In this document: one piece after another, positions 1 to 10,042 of the stretch | How positions within the stretch are numbered: the first letter of the stretch is position 1 | Layout: every line of letters begins with the position of its first letter | Assembly: GCF_947495205.1 (NCBI RefSeq) | Contig: NZ_CANLXV010000001.1 | Coordinates: 62,001 to 126,000 of the forward strand | DNA from: an uncultured Polaribacter sp. | GTDB lineage: Bacteria > Bacteroidota > Bacteroidia > Flavobacteriales > Flavobacteriaceae | Length of the DNA: 64,000 nt | Direction of reading: 5' to 3' | Translations under genes and position numbers: made by a program | Notes under the pieces: generated by a model | What the model was told of the DNA's origin: nothing | The model's input: the letters and a program-made list of their open reading frames with translations, nothing else | Database searches by the model: none

Positions 1-172
1 CAATTATTACCATAGATTGTACTAAGAAAAAATTTAATGCGGCAACTACCTTTGCATGTACTTTAGGACCAAATAAATTTAAACTTAACCATTGCAACGG
101 ATGGAATATTAGTAAAAATAAAAAAAACACCAATACAAATATTGGTGATAAAATGTAACTTAAAATTTTCAT
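1..172 (-). CDS. 1-acyl-sn-glycerol-3-phosphate acyltransferase, N-terminal part only
   Basis: This is the first 57 codons of a gene that runs off the left edge. It starts at an ATG read leftwards. The translation begins MKILSYILSPIF, continues with a hydrophobic helix and a FHPLQW motif, then reaches FGPKVHAKVVAALNFF. From memory this matches the N-terminal membrane segment of the flavobacterial PlsC family, which acylates lysophosphatidate in membrane lipid synthesis. The catalytic NHxxxxD motif would lie outside the window, so the name rests on the N-terminus alone. A generic membrane protein remains possible. Confidence 0.6.
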   Translation of the reverse strand, partial: MKILSYILSPIFVLVFFLFLLIFHPLQWLSLNLFGPKVHAKVVAALNFFLVQSMVII

Positions 173-245
173 TTATTTAAATTTAAGTAAATCTTACTTT
201 TTTGATAGTTTGCAATTACTACAAACTAAAAAATTAAGTTATCAC

Positions 246-668
246 CTAGAACCAGGCACTCCAAGGAATTCTAGATAAAATTAATAACAAACCAATACCA
301 TAAAATACAGCAAAGGTTTTAAATTTTGCGTTATCTGCTGTTTTCTTTTTGTGTTTAGACCAACCTATAGTTATAAATACAATTGCTATTAACATGGTTG
401 TTGGGTGTTCTACTGCGTATAATCTTAGTGTTTTATCTTTCATTACACTCGCAGCATCTGAGGTTAACAAATTAAACCATGGCGACATAAAATACCATAC
501 AACACCTATTAATAGTTGAATATGTGAGACAATTAATGCAAACAGACCAATGCGTAGGTCTTTATCTGTAAATTGTTTTTTTTGAGTTAAACCTATAATT
601 GCATTTACTACAGCAAATATTAAAATAGCTAAAACTAGATATGCCCAATACGAATGTATTTCTTTCAT
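246..668 (-). CDS. four-helix membrane protein, cytochrome b561-like
   Basis: This 140-residue protein has four clear hydrophobic segments, near residues 7-27, 40-60, 88-104 and 118-134, joined by short basic loops. Histidines sit at the membrane edges (SHIQLLIG, EHPTTM), which would suit haem ligation. Flavobacterial relatives are often labelled cytochrome b-like, but no biochemical function is established that I know of. The gene is read in the same direction as the partial acyltransferase to its left and is followed by only 73 bp, so the two could be cotranscribed. The coding call is firm; the haem role is inference. Confidence 0.75.
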   Translation of the reverse strand: MKEIHSYWAYLVLAILIFAVVNAIIGLTQKKQFTDKDLRIGLFALIVSHIQLLIGVVWYFMSPWFNLLTSDAASVMKDKTLRLYAVEHPTTMLIAIVFITIGWSKHKKKTADNAKFKTFAVFYGIGLLLILSRIPWSAWF

Positions 669-711
669 AAGATAAATTATTTAGAACAACAAAGTTAAGG
701 ATTTTTAAGCA

Positions 712-745
712 TAAAAAAACCACCTTTTTCAAGGTGGTTTTTTAA
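712..745. terminator. intrinsic terminator, bidirectional
   Basis: AAAACCACC pairs with GGTGGTTTT around a short TTTTTCAA loop, with A and T runs on either side. It lies just past the stop of the leftward repeat lipoprotein gene and just upstream of the membrane protein gene, so its main job is to end the receptor/lipoprotein transcript. Confidence 0.85.
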
Positions 746-762
746 AAATTTTTTAGGTCTAA

Positions 763-2412
763 TTATTGTAAGACATATTCTGTTCCATTATGAATTACAT
801 TCATAATATAAACATTATCTCCTGGTTCCCAAACTGCGTAAGAAACAGAGAATTTTTGATCTAACCCAAACTCTGGAAAGTTGTTAAGTAAAATTGTATT
901 AATTTTAGCTAAACGTGCTTCAATTGTTTCTTCATCTGCACCTGCTCTAACATCAAAATTAGAAAATCTACCATTTCCAACTAAATCAAAATCTGCTTGT
1001 GTAAGTGTGTACTTAATTGTGTTATCTGGCACCCAAGTGTTTCCATCATGTCCAAACTGTAATACAATTTCTGTACTTTCTTTTATGGTATTCCACTCAT
1101 TACCATCAAACATAAAGTTTACGTTAATTGTAGAAACACTACCACTAAAGTTTCTATATTGTACCGCTTTAAAATCTCCTTCTGCAGCAAAAGGGAATAA
1201 CGTAGTTTTTAAGTAAATTTTAATTCTACGTTCTGCATCTTCTGGAGCTCCGCTAAAGTTAGCAAAACGACTGCTACCTCCCATAACACCATACTCTTCT
1301 GGAGTAAATGTAATTGGTGCATCCCATTCATCTGCTAATACAAATCTTTCTGTTGTAGTTTCTGGCGTAAAAGTGTAAAAGTTATATTTTTTTACATCAA
1401 AAATGTTATAGTTAGTTCCATCAAACTGAAGAATCATTGTTAAAACTGGTCTTCCAGATCCATCAAAAGTATCGTAAGTAATTACAAAGAAATCTCCTAC
1501 AGCAGCATTTGGATAGTTATTTAATAAAATAGTTTCTATTTTACCTCTTCTAACTTCTACATCTGCTTCTGGGCTAGTATCTCTAATATCAAAATTATTA
1601 AACCTTCCATTACCAATTAAAGCATAATCTGCATCTTGCAAAGTATAATTTGTAGTTTTTGATGGATCTGTTGGGTTTTCTTCTAATTGTACTAATAACT
1701 CTAAGTTGCTTGTACTACCATCAAAAACCTCATAAGTTACGTTGTATTTTGTACCAAAATCTGCTTCTGGGAAGTTATTTAATAAAATTGTTTGAATTTT
1801 ACCTCTTCTCACTTCTAAATCTTCTTCGTTTCTTCCAGATCTAATATCAAAATTATCAAAACGGCCATTTCCTACTAAATCATAATCTTCATCTGTAAGA
1901 GTATACTCTAAAACTACTGGATCTTTTAAAAATGTTAAATCGTAAATAGTTCCTTTAACTTCATTAGGGAATTTAGCGGCAAAAAAGTCGTTGATTTCAT
2001 CACTACTATTAAGAGCACCAACACCTAAAGCTGTGTAATCTGCAGCTACCAAGGTATAAGCTTTTGTAACAATATTACTTACAGGATTAAAAAGGTTATA
2101 GGTTATAATTGCTGATGATGCAGAAACTATTTCTCCGGCTGCATTAAAATCTACTCCTAGCCTTGGATAGGTAGTTGTTAAGTATGCTGGTAATTTTTCT
2201 TTAGCTTCATCTTCTGTCTGAAAGTAAGAGTTACTTAGACCAATTGCTATATAATCTTCTTCTGTTAATGTAAATACTAAATCTTCTACATCACCATCGT
2301 TTTTTGTTTCTGCTTCAATTATTGAGTCTATTTCAGCGTTTACGTCTTCTAATGAATTACAAGAAACAAATACTGAAGTAACAACAAACAATAAATAAAT
2401 TATTTTTTTCAT
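763..2412 (-). CDS. surface lipoprotein with six tandem repeat modules, partner of a TonB receptor
   Basis: The N-terminus MKKIIYLLFVVTSVFVSC is a lipoprotein signal with the lipid-attached Cys near residue 18. The rest consists of six related modules of about 60-95 residues. Each opens with a Y-T-L-T-x-x-D-Y-x-x-(I/L/V)-G pattern and, in the best copies, continues GNGRFxNFDIR, E-x-R-x-x-K-I-x-T-I-L-L-N-N-F-P, then a beta-rich VxYxVFDG segment. Copies 3, 4 and 6 are closest to each other; copies 1 and 2 are degenerate. The stop of the TonB receptor gene lies 11 bp upstream, so the two form one transcription unit. I infer an outer-membrane ligand-capture or gating protein for that receptor. 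I do not recognise the repeat with certainty and assign no ligand. Confidence 0.85.
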   Translation of the reverse strand: MKKIIYLLFVVTSVFVSCNSLEDVNAEIDSIIEAETKNDGDVEDLVFTLTEEDYIAIGLSNSYFQTEDEAKEKLPAYLTTTYPRLGVDFNAAGEIVSASSAIITYNLFNPVSNIVTKAYTLVAADYTALGVGALNSSDEINDFFAAKFPNEVKGTIYDLTFLKDPVVLEYTLTDEDYDLVGNGRFDNFDIRSGRNEEDLEVRRGKIQTILLNNFPEADFGTKYNVTYEVFDGSTSNLELLVQLEENPTDPSKTTNYTLQDADYALIGNGRFNNFDIRDTSPEADVEVRRGKIETILLNNYPNAAVGDFFVITYDTFDGSGRPVLTMILQFDGTNYNIFDVKKYNFYTFTPETTTERFVLADEWDAPITFTPEEYGVMGGSSRFANFSGAPEDAERRIKIYLKTTLFPFAAEGDFKAVQYRNFSGSVSTINVNFMFDGNEWNTIKESTEIVLQFGHDGNTWVPDNTIKYTLTQADFDLVGNGRFSNFDVRAGADEETIEARLAKINTILLNNFPEFGLDQKFSVSYAVWEPGDNVYIMNVIHNGTEYVLQ

Positions 2413-2423
2413 TTTATATATTT

Positions 2424-4985
2424 TTAAAAGTTAATTCTTGTGCTTATACTAAATGTTCTCCCTTGTCCTAAGAAAACTTGTGCAGTTGCAGCGTCACTAT
2501 TTACACCATCATCTGCTCTATTTATAAATTCTTCATTAAACAAGTTATTTACTCTACCTGTTATAGAAGCATCTAAACCTCCTACTTTAAAACCATGTCT
2601 TAAAATAACATCAGATAGCATAAAACTTGGTACTTTCCATGGCTTTACAGCTAATGATTCTTCTGTGTCTCTGGCTTGTAAATTAAAGTCTGCATAATAT
2701 CTATCAAAATAATTTACATCAAAACTTAGAGAAGTATCACTAGTAAAATCAAATCTAACACCTAAAGCACTTGTTGTTTGTGCAGAACGACCAACAGGAA
2801 TTCCTTTTAAGTAAATATCCGTAGTTCTAATGGTTCCATCTCGATTTCTTACTGGATTTCTATCTATGTCAAAGAAAGGAACATCTGTAACGTTATTATT
2901 CCATGTCCAATCTCCAAGAGATACCATACCTGTTAGTCTTAGAAAGTCAAAAGGACGGTATTCAAAATCAAATTCTACACCTTGGTGTAATGCTTCTAAA
3001 CCATTAATGTTTGCTGTAATTAAATCTACACCTTGTCCTTGATCTGATGTTTCTGTTCTGTTTCTCCAAATAGTGTGGTATACATTTAAATTTGCTGAAA
3101 ACTTCTCTGAACGCACTCCATAACCTAACTCGAAACTAGTAATCGTTTGGTTTTCTAGACCTACATTTAAATCGTCATTACTAAAGTTTAACCAAACATC
3201 ATCTAAAAAAGGAACCCTTTCAAAATAACCCGCATTAAAAAATATATTTTGTACGTCATCTATACGATAGTTAGCACCAAGCTTACTTCCATATCCATTA
3301 TAACTTTGAGGATCTGTTAACTGTGCTGGATCACTATCTAGCTTTTGAAAGAAATCTTCTCTTTGATAAGTACTATTGTTGTAATTAATGGCAACAAATG
3401 CAGAAAAATCATCTTCATCATATTCTGCTTGAGCAAAACCACCAATCCAAGTATGGAAACCTTTGTCATGATAATTTATTTTATCTCCTACCTGAGTTTC
3501 TCTATTGGGATTATTTATATCATCATCACTTAAAAAATATTGGCCTCCCAATAAATCTGTTACTTCTTGAAAATGTTCTCCTACATACCAACGATAATCT
3601 AAACCAACATTTAAATTTATACTTTCTGATAATTCTGTATTATAAACACTTAAACCACCTAACCAAACATGGTCGTTTCTACTTGCTCTTAATATTGCAG
3701 ACGCACCATTAGTACCTCTAGCTATATTTTCGTCTACAATTCTATCTAAATCTAAAGGACCAAAGTTACCAATTCTATAACTATTGTCTGTGAACTTGCT
3801 TTGTTCTTCACCAGCAGTTCCACCACCTCCACCAGTTCCTGTAGAAGCGTATAAAGATGTAGATAAAGAGCTTTTATCATCTAATTGCCAGTAATGATTT
3901 AAAGAAGCTAATGGTTTGTGGTAGAAATTGTCTTCTACATTAGTGATTTGTCCATTTTTAAAACCCCAATCTGGATTGTAACGGCTTCCTCTTTCACTTA
4001 ATCTATATTCACTAATAAAAGATCTATTTTGTCTTTGACCATGACGTTGTTTAGCCCCAAAAACATTAAAAGATAATTTATGATCGTTATTTATCTGATA
4101 AGATAAATTAAAAAAGTAAGAAATAGCATTAAAGTTAGTACCATCTGCAAACGTTGCGTCTCCAACAGTTCTATCTGCATAAACAGTAGCTGCTAATCCA
4201 TTATCTAAAAGCCCAGTAGAAACTTTAGCTCCGTATCTTGTATAACCATCATTACCAACATCAAATCCAAAAAAACCTCCTTTTTCTGCATCTGTAGATT
4301 CTGTAATTGTATTTATGGTACCCCCAATAGAAGGTACTGCAATTTTAGCAGCTCCAAGACCTCTTTGCGTTTGTACTAGAGATGTTACACTTCCTAAACC
4401 TGCCCAGTTAGACCAGAAAACTCTACCGTTTTCCATATCGTTAACTGGTATACCGTTTATCATTACAGCAACGTTTTCTGAATTAAAACCACGCATTGTA
4501 ATTTCACCATCTCCAAAACCACCACCATTTCTAGTAACAAAAACACCAGGTGTAGATTTTAAAATTTCTGGAAATTCTTGATTTCCTAATTTTAATTGTA
4601 TTTCTTCTTTTTTAATGTTAGATACAGCTACTGGTGTTTTTCTATCTATTGCAACAGAAGCAATAATTAAAATTTCATCTAAAGCACCAGCATCTTCTTG
4701 TAATTTAATTCTTACATTATTTGTAATTGAAGAAAAAGCGACTTCTTTTTTTGTAAAACCAACATAAGAGATTACTAATGTACCAGAATTTGATTTGGTT
4801 TGTATGGTAAATTTACCGTCAAAATCTGTTTGTGTTCCATTTCTAGTACCTTTTTCCAGAATACTTGCTCCTGGTAAAGGTGTATTTGTATTATCTACAA
4901 CCGTACCAGTAATTTTAGTTTGTCCTAAAATTGTAGCTGTTGCAAAAAACAACATTACAAATAATAAGTTTTTAAAATTTTTCAT
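2424..4985 (-). CDS. TonB-dependent outer-membrane receptor with carboxypeptidase-like N-terminal domain
   Basis: A signal peptide (about residues 1-21, ending ILGQ) is followed by a CarboxypepD_reg-like beta-sandwich (GTVVDNTNTPLPGASI, near 27-100) and then a plug domain carrying the GGGFGDGEITMRGF signature, and finally a long beta-barrel ending in the aromatic-terminal SISTRINF. The 853 residues are a normal length for a transporter of this class. It would use TonB/ExbBD energy to import a substrate across the outer membrane. It is not a standard SusC, since its partner is a repeat lipoprotein and not SusD. The substrate cannot be read from the sequence. Confidence 0.93.
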   Translation of the reverse strand: MKNFKNLLFVMLFFATATILGQTKITGTVVDNTNTPLPGASILEKGTRNGTQTDFDGKFTIQTKSNSGTLVISYVGFTKKEVAFSSITNNVRIKLQEDAGALDEILIIASVAIDRKTPVAVSNIKKEEIQLKLGNQEFPEILKSTPGVFVTRNGGGFGDGEITMRGFNSENVAVMINGIPVNDMENGRVFWSNWAGLGSVTSLVQTQRGLGAAKIAVPSIGGTINTITESTDAEKGGFFGFDVGNDGYTRYGAKVSTGLLDNGLAATVYADRTVGDATFADGTNFNAISYFFNLSYQINNDHKLSFNVFGAKQRHGQRQNRSFISEYRLSERGSRYNPDWGFKNGQITNVEDNFYHKPLASLNHYWQLDDKSSLSTSLYASTGTGGGGGTAGEEQSKFTDNSYRIGNFGPLDLDRIVDENIARGTNGASAILRASRNDHVWLGGLSVYNTELSESINLNVGLDYRWYVGEHFQEVTDLLGGQYFLSDDDINNPNRETQVGDKINYHDKGFHTWIGGFAQAEYDEDDFSAFVAINYNNSTYQREDFFQKLDSDPAQLTDPQSYNGYGSKLGANYRIDDVQNIFFNAGYFERVPFLDDVWLNFSNDDLNVGLENQTITSFELGYGVRSEKFSANLNVYHTIWRNRTETSDQGQGVDLITANINGLEALHQGVEFDFEYRPFDFLRLTGMVSLGDWTWNNNVTDVPFFDIDRNPVRNRDGTIRTTDIYLKGIPVGRSAQTTSALGVRFDFTSDTSLSFDVNYFDRYYADFNLQARDTEESLAVKPWKVPSFMLSDVILRHGFKVGGLDASITGRVNNLFNEEFINRADDGVNSDAATAQVFLGQGRTFSISTRINF

Positions 4986-5181
4986 TGTTTAAGTTTAAGT
5001 TTTTGAATGTTCTGCAAAATTGTAGCTTTTACAGGTTTCTAAAGTTAACTTAAAGTTAAGATTTTATTTAAAAAACATTTTTTAATAACTATAAATCAAT
5101 ATGTTACGTTTCTAAAAAAAATATTAAAATCTTAAAAATTTCTATTGAAAAATTACGATTTTATAAAAAAAAAGCCTTCTA

Positions 5182-6747
5182 TTATTTATCTAGTAATTTT
5201 TTTGCCAACTCTTTCCCTAATTCCACACCAAATTGGTCATAACTATAAATATTCCATAAAATACCTTGTGTAAATATTTTATGCTCATAAAGCGCAATTA
5301 ACTTCCCTAAAGATTTTGGTGTAAGTTTATCAAAAAGAATGGCATTACTTGGTCTGTTGCCTTCAAATACTTTAAACGGTAAAAGGGTTGCAATTTTATC
5401 TTGATTGCCTGTAGTTTTTAATTCTAAATGCACTTCTTCTTTGCTTTTGCCAAAGGCTAAAGCATTTATTTGACCATTATAATTTGCCATTAATTTATTA
5501 TGATGGTCTGTTAAACCGTACAAAGATTCTTTATAACCAATAAAATCTGCAGGAATTAGCTTGGTCCCTTGGTGCACCAATTGCATAAAAGCATGTTGCA
5601 TATTGGTACCTGTACTACCCCAAACAATTGTGCCAGTTTGGTAATTTATTTTATCTCCATTTCTATCTACTCCTTTACCATTACTCTCCATAATAGCTTG
5701 TTGTAAATAATCTGGTAATTTTTTTAAATATTGAGAATACGGCAAAACAGCTTCTGTTTCTGCGCCATAAAAATTATTGTACCAAATACTTAGCAAAGCT
5801 AAAATTACAGGAATATTTTTATCGAAATCTGTGTTTCTGTAATGCAAATCCATTTCTTCTGCACCATTTAATAATGCTTTATAATTATCAAAACCAACAG
5901 ATAAGCTAATAGATAAACCTACAGCAGACCATAAAGAAAAACGACCACCAACCCAGTTCCACATAGGAAATACGTTTGCCTTATCGATTCCAAAATTATT
6001 TACGGCTTCTAAATTGGTAGACACTGCTACAAAGTGTTTTGGAATATCAAAAATTGTTGCAGATTTTAAAAACCAATCTTTTATAGTTTCTGCATTTGTA
6101 ATAGTTTCTTGTGTTGTAAAGGTTTTAGAGACAATAACAAATAAAGTAGTTTCTGGATTTAACTTTTTTATAATTTCAGAAACATGATCACCATCTACAT
6201 TAGAAACAAAATGGGTAGTTAATTGGTTTTTATAAAACTGTAATGATTCTACAATCATATCTGGTCCCAAATCTGAACCTCCAATACCAATATTTACAAT
6301 ATCTGTAATAGATTTACCTGTATATCCTTTCCATTTTCCAGAAATAACCTTGTTAGAAAAGCTTTTAATTTTTCTTAAAGCCGTTTGTATTTGTGGCTTT
6401 ATATTTTTGTTATTTACCAAAACAGCATCTTCAGAAGTACTTCTTAAAGCGGTGTGTAAAACCTCTCTTCCTTCTGTTACATTAATAACGGCACCATTAA
6501 ATTGTTTTTCTATGGCATCTTTTAAATCTACTTCTTCTGCAAGTTCTACCAATAAAGAAAGTGTTTCTTTGGTAATTCTATTTTTAGAAAAATCTAAGTG
6601 TAAATCGTTAAATTCAATTGAAAACTCTTCTTTTCTATTGGCATTTTTAAACAAATCTTTAATGTTAATGTTTTTATTTTCATTAAAATGATCTGTAAGC
6701 TTTTGCCAAGCTTTAGTAGTTGTAGGATTTGTGTTCTTTAAAGCCAT
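5182..6747 (-). CDS. pgi: glucose-6-phosphate isomerase
   Basis: This enzyme interconverts glucose 6-phosphate and fructose 6-phosphate in glycolysis and gluconeogenesis. The sugar-phosphate isomerase signature [12 protein letters not shown] is near residue 267, and the second signature, ending [11 protein letters not shown], lies near the C-terminus. The catalytic Glu (MESNGKGV), His (NMQHAF) and Lys (VELGK) positions are all present. At 521 residues it is slightly shorter than the E. coli protein. The start lies 4 bp past the stop of the M23 peptidase gene, so the two are cotranscribed. Confidence 0.97.
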   Translation of the reverse strand: MALKNTNPTTTKAWQKLTDHFNENKNINIKDLFKNANRKEEFSIEFNDLHLDFSKNRITKETLSLLVELAEEVDLKDAIEKQFNGAVINVTEGREVLHTALRSTSEDAVLVNNKNIKPQIQTALRKIKSFSNKVISGKWKGYTGKSITDIVNIGIGGSDLGPDMIVESLQFYKNQLTTHFVSNVDGDHVSEIIKKLNPETTLFVIVSKTFTTQETITNAETIKDWFLKSATIFDIPKHFVAVSTNLEAVNNFGIDKANVFPMWNWVGGRFSLWSAVGLSISLSVGFDNYKALLNGAEEMDLHYRNTDFDKNIPVILALLSIWYNNFYGAETEAVLPYSQYLKKLPDYLQQAIMESNGKGVDRNGDKINYQTGTIVWGSTGTNMQHAFMQLVHQGTKLIPADFIGYKESLYGLTDHHNKLMANYNGQINALAFGKSKEEVHLELKTTGNQDKIATLLPFKVFEGNRPSNAILFDKLTPKSLGKLIALYEHKIFTQGILWNIYSYDQFGVELGKELAKKLLDK

Positions 6748-6751
6748 AGAA

Positions 6752-8032
6752 TTAATTTTTAGCTATTTCTTGCGAAATTTGGTTAGGTTTTTTTGCTGCC
6801 GGTAATTGGTTGTAATCTAATTGATATTTTAATGGTGCTATATACTCTAAAAATTGAGGAATTATACTCTTTTTTAAAGGTTCTGCCTCAGGTAGTTTTG
6901 TTTTAGGACTTAAAGGGTCTACTTGCCTGCCGTTTTTCCAAAAGCGATAACAAACATGTGGCCCACCTGTATTTCCTGTCATACCTACTGTACCAATTAC
7001 TTGTCCTTGTTTTACGTATTCTCCTTTTTTTACTTTGCGTTTTTTCATGTGCAAATATTGGGTAGAATAGGTTCCATTGTGTTTTATTTTCACAAAATTA
7101 CCATTGCCTCCTCTTCTAGTAGATTCAGAAACTACTCCGCTTGCGGTTGCAATAATAGGCGTACCAATATTAGCAGCAAAATCAGTACCAAAATGTGGTT
7201 TTCTTTTGTAACCATAATATGCAATTCTTCTGTTTAAATTATATCTAGAAGAAATTCTATATTGAAATTTTATGGGTGATTTTAAAAACTGACTCCGCAA
7301 CATATTACCATTTTCATCATAATATTCAGCAATATTAGTTGTAGAATCTGATACAAAACGGAATGCATAAAATTCTTGATTATTGTGTTTAAAAATAGCC
7401 GATTTTACGTTTTCGTAACCAGCAAAAACAGAATCGTTTACAAATTTTTCTTCAAAAACTAATTTAAAAGAGTCTCCTTTTTGTAGTTTGTAAAAGTCTA
7501 AAGTCCATGCATAAATATCTGCAACTGCCCATGTTAATTTTGCAGACAATCCTAAACTATCCATAGTGTTAGATAAGTTAGAATATATTTTACCTGCTAC
7601 TATACGTTCTACCTTTTTTGTAGGTTGTAAATAAGTATATGCATTTATTATAGAATCTTTAAAATCTACAACAGTAGCATTAATTTTATTGTTTTTGTAG
7701 ATAAAAACTTTAGCCTGTTCTAAAGAATCTTTACTTGCTAAAATTACGTATGGTTTCCCTGCTCTAACTCTTCTAACATCAAATGTGTCTTTAATAGTAC
7801 TAGCTATTTGGTTAATTTTTGGATAAGCTACATGATGTCTATCCATAATTTCTCCAAAACTTTCGCCACTTTTAATGGTATCTAAAATAATCTTATAATC
7901 TTTTATTTTATACCCAAATTTATATATTGGTTTTACATTTTTTTTGACTGTTTCAACCTTGGTTTTATCTCCTTTTGAAGTACAAAAAGAAAAGACAATA
8001 AGGATAATGAAAATAGAATATAATTTTTTCAA
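6752..8032 (-). CDS. M23 (LytM-type) peptidoglycan peptidase with a Cys in the HxH motif
   Basis: This is an envelope protein with an N-terminal hydrophobic segment ([17 protein letters not shown]), either an anchor or an atypical lipoprotein signal. A LysM-like or OapA-like region ([12 protein letters not shown], residues about 45-100) leads into a C-terminal M23 domain. The zinc motif HFGTD (HxxxD) is near residue 281, the QYLHM histidine is near 320, and the final motif reads GPHVCYRF near 357, where most M23 enzymes have HxH. Cys could still bind zinc. The expected role is cleavage of peptide cross-links during growth. It sits directly upstream of pgi. Confidence 0.88.
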   Translation of the reverse strand: MKKLYSIFIILIVFSFCTSKGDKTKVETVKKNVKPIYKFGYKIKDYKIILDTIKSGESFGEIMDRHHVAYPKINQIASTIKDTFDVRRVRAGKPYVILASKDSLEQAKVFIYKNNKINATVVDFKDSIINAYTYLQPTKKVERIVAGKIYSNLSNTMDSLGLSAKLTWAVADIYAWTLDFYKLQKGDSFKLVFEEKFVNDSVFAGYENVKSAIFKHNNQEFYAFRFVSDSTTNIAEYYDENGNMLRSQFLKSPIKFQYRISSRYNLNRRIAYYGYKRKPHFGTDFAANIGTPIIATASGVVSESTRRGGNGNFVKIKHNGTYSTQYLHMKKRKVKKGEYVKQGQVIGTVGMTGNTGGPHVCYRFWKNGRQVDPLSPKTKLPEAEPLKKSIIPQFLEYIAPLKYQLDYNQLPAAKKPNQISQEIAKN

Positions 8033-8057
8033 GAAAGTTGTAGAATTAAGTAAAACT

Positions 8058-8065
8058 CAAAAATA
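8058..8065 (-). promoter_or_regulatory. -7 promoter element for the M23/pgi unit
   Basis: On the minus strand this reads TATTTTTG, a match to the Bacteroidota TAnnTTTG -7 box, about 26 bases upstream of the M23 peptidase start. No clear -33 TTTG is seen at the usual spacing. Confidence 0.45.
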
Positions 8066-8135
8066 CAAATAAAAATCATTTATTCTAAATCTAAATAGGG
8101 AAGTTGTGCCAACAATTTCAATAAAAAAACAGCAA

Positions 8136-8915
8136 TTAATTTATCTTAAATTCGTTTGCCAAACCTTTGTAAGATTCTAACTCTGCTCTTAAAGAACCCA
8201 CAGCAAGATCTGCTTGCATTTTAACGGGTATTTTATTTTTGTCATCTGTAATCCAAAGTGTTACACTTTCTTTAGCTTTAAAAATTCTACCAGATTGTAC
8301 AAGAGGTCTAAAAATAAGTGTATTTACTTTTCCAAAACTTGTTTTTAATACTTCTTTTCCTAAAAAACGAAGCTTAAAAGGATAGGTTTGTGCATCTAAA
8401 AACATATCAATGGCAATTTCATCTCCTTTTTGCATATTTTTTACATTTTGATTTCTCAAATAATAAAAAGCAGACAACATATCTTGGGTATTTACAGCAG
8501 GTTTTGTTACTTCTGTTTGTTTAATAAAATCTTGAACATATGCTGTGTTTGTAGTATGATTAAAAGTTGTAATTACATGTTTCTTATAACCACCTTCATC
8601 TATTTTTCTTTTAAAAAGGTAAGGTTTTACACTATTCATATCAAAGTAGCTTTGGTATAAATCTTCTACCTTAAAAAACCATTTAATCATACCAGTTGTC
8701 CATCCTGTACCTTTGGTGTGAAAAACTTTTTTGCCATTTAAATCTTTTTCTGCAATCTCTAAAACTGCAGTTCCAGCTCTTAAAAAACCACTATAACTCA
8801 TTTTATAACGCAAAGATTCTCCACTTTTAAAAGCTTCTATCTGTTCTTGCCCAAAAGTAGTGTGCACAATGGCAATGAATAAAAAGAGTAGTACTTGTTT
8901 TTTCATATTTCTCAA
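8136..8915 (-). CDS. DUF3108 domain protein, exported
   Basis: A signal peptide (MRNMKKQVLLFLFIAIVHTTFG) precedes a single beta-rich domain of about 230 residues. It opens with GESLRYKMSYSGFLRAGTAVLEI, typical of the DUF3108 family, whose members are periplasmic or outer-membrane associated and structurally related to lipid-binding half-barrels. Its function is unknown. It may also start at Met4 (MKKQ). It is read in the same direction as the M23/pgi unit, with a 103-bp gap on the downstream side. Confidence 0.85.
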   Translation of the reverse strand: MRNMKKQVLLFLFIAIVHTTFGQEQIEAFKSGESLRYKMSYSGFLRAGTAVLEIAEKDLNGKKVFHTKGTGWTTGMIKWFFKVEDLYQSYFDMNSVKPYLFKRKIDEGGYKKHVITTFNHTTNTAYVQDFIKQTEVTKPAVNTQDMLSAFYYLRNQNVKNMQKGDEIAIDMFLDAQTYPFKLRFLGKEVLKTSFGKVNTLIFRPLVQSGRIFKAKESVTLWITDDKNKIPVKMQADLAVGSLRAELESYKGLANEFKIN

Positions 8916-9018
8916 ACTTATAAAAAAGTATTGACAATTACCATTCCAAAAAATAAAAAAATAGTTAATAAAATACTAAGCTGCCACTTAACTTTTTAAA
9001 ATTAACAGAAAATACATT

Positions 9019-9936
9019 TTAAAAAGCACCCCAATTTTCTAGTTCTTCTTTAGACCATAAGTATGGAAAAAATATTCTTCTTTGATATTTTGGATGCATA
9101 TATTTACGCCAATTACTACCTCCAGTAGCCTCTAAATCAGAATCTTTACCACCAATATACTTTGCAGCAGCATTGTAATGTGCCATTACCCATTTTACAT
9201 TTACTGTATAATCATAATGGCGCATAGCTTTTATTAAATCTGTGTTTTGTTGCGTTTCTCTTGGCAGTTGTTTAAACTTTTTAGACAAATTAATATCATT
9301 ATAATCTTCTATAAAATCTATAAATTCTCCTATATACTTATCTTCAAAAAGGTTTAATAAAGTAGATTTTTGACCTGTAGAATAATTTTTACCTGCAGCT
9401 TGCCAATACAAGTGATTGTATGCGTTTTTAAAAGAAGAACTTTTGTTGATACTGCTTTTATACCTTGCATCTATTAAATTAATTAATTCTGTAGAAGCAA
9501 ATTCTATTTTTCTGTATTGTGCAGATTGAAAACCACTTGCAGGTGTTAATGTATTTCTAAATTTTAAATACTGTTCTTTTTCCATACCATCTGCCATTAC
9601 AGAAAAAGAGCTGCATAACATATCAAAATACCTGCTAATACGCTCTAAATGCATTGTAAATTTTTCTGCGGAAACCGTTTTAGCTTTAGCTACTTGCTCT
9701 ATTTCCCACAAAACCATTTTAAACAACAATTCATTCACCTGATGGTACATAATAAAAACCATTTCATCTGGCTGTGTAGTTCGTGGCGTTTGTAATCCTA
9801 AAAGCGCATCTGTTTGTATATAATCCCAATATGTTATGGGTGTACTATGCAGTAAACCTTCTAGCATAGAGTCTACAGGAACACCTAATTTATCGTATTT
9901 TTCTTCAATGGCTTTTAAAATTTCCTCTCTTTTCAT
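9019..9936 (-). CDS. kynA: tryptophan 2,3-dioxygenase
   Basis: This haem enzyme opens the indole ring of tryptophan to give N-formylkynurenine. The family signatures are clear: LGLQTPRTTQPDEMVFIMYH near residue 45, then VNELLFKMVLWEIEQ, a conserved AQYRKIEF, and a C-terminal HYDYTVNVKWVMAHYNAAAKY segment that carries the proximal haem histidine. The 305 residues match the bacterial family. The other kynurenine-pathway genes are not in the window; the next genes upstream degrade tyrosine, so this is a cluster for aromatic amino-acid use. Confidence 0.95.
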   Translation of the reverse strand: MKREEILKAIEEKYDKLGVPVDSMLEGLLHSTPITYWDYIQTDALLGLQTPRTTQPDEMVFIMYHQVNELLFKMVLWEIEQVAKAKTVSAEKFTMHLERISRYFDMLCSSFSVMADGMEKEQYLKFRNTLTPASGFQSAQYRKIEFASTELINLIDARYKSSINKSSSFKNAYNHLYWQAAGKNYSTGQKSTLLNLFEDKYIGEFIDFIEDYNDINLSKKFKQLPRETQQNTDLIKAMRHYDYTVNVKWVMAHYNAAAKYIGGKDSDLEATGGSNWRKYMHPKYQRRIFFPYLWSKEELENWGAF

Positions 9937-9958
9937 TGGTAGGTTTAAGAATAAAAAA

Positions 9959-9966
9959 CAAAGATA
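9959..9966 (-). promoter_or_regulatory. -7 promoter element of kynA
   Basis: The minus strand reads TATCTTTG, a perfect TAnnTTTG match, about 23 bases before the kynA ATG. Confidence 0.55.
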
Positions 9967-10042
9967 GAATAGTTTTACAGAAAAGACCTTACTGCTGTTA
10001 AAAACCTTAGCATTAGAAACTAAAATTTAATTATTTTTATTT

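Noticed and set aside
881..1844. Rightward open frames inside the repeat lipoprotein gene
   Set aside because: They are antisense to a strongly supported coding sequence, and their translations show no domain or signal structure.
763..2412. CRISPR-like periodicity in the left part of the window
   Set aside because: The repeated blocks are in-frame protein modules with variable spacing and coding-type divergence, not short identical repeats with unique spacers.
8098..8116. TTGGCAC on the minus strand upstream of the M23/pgi unit as a sigma-54 site
   Set aside because: The -12 part reads CCC in place of TTGC, and a normal TATTTTTG box lies nearer the gene.
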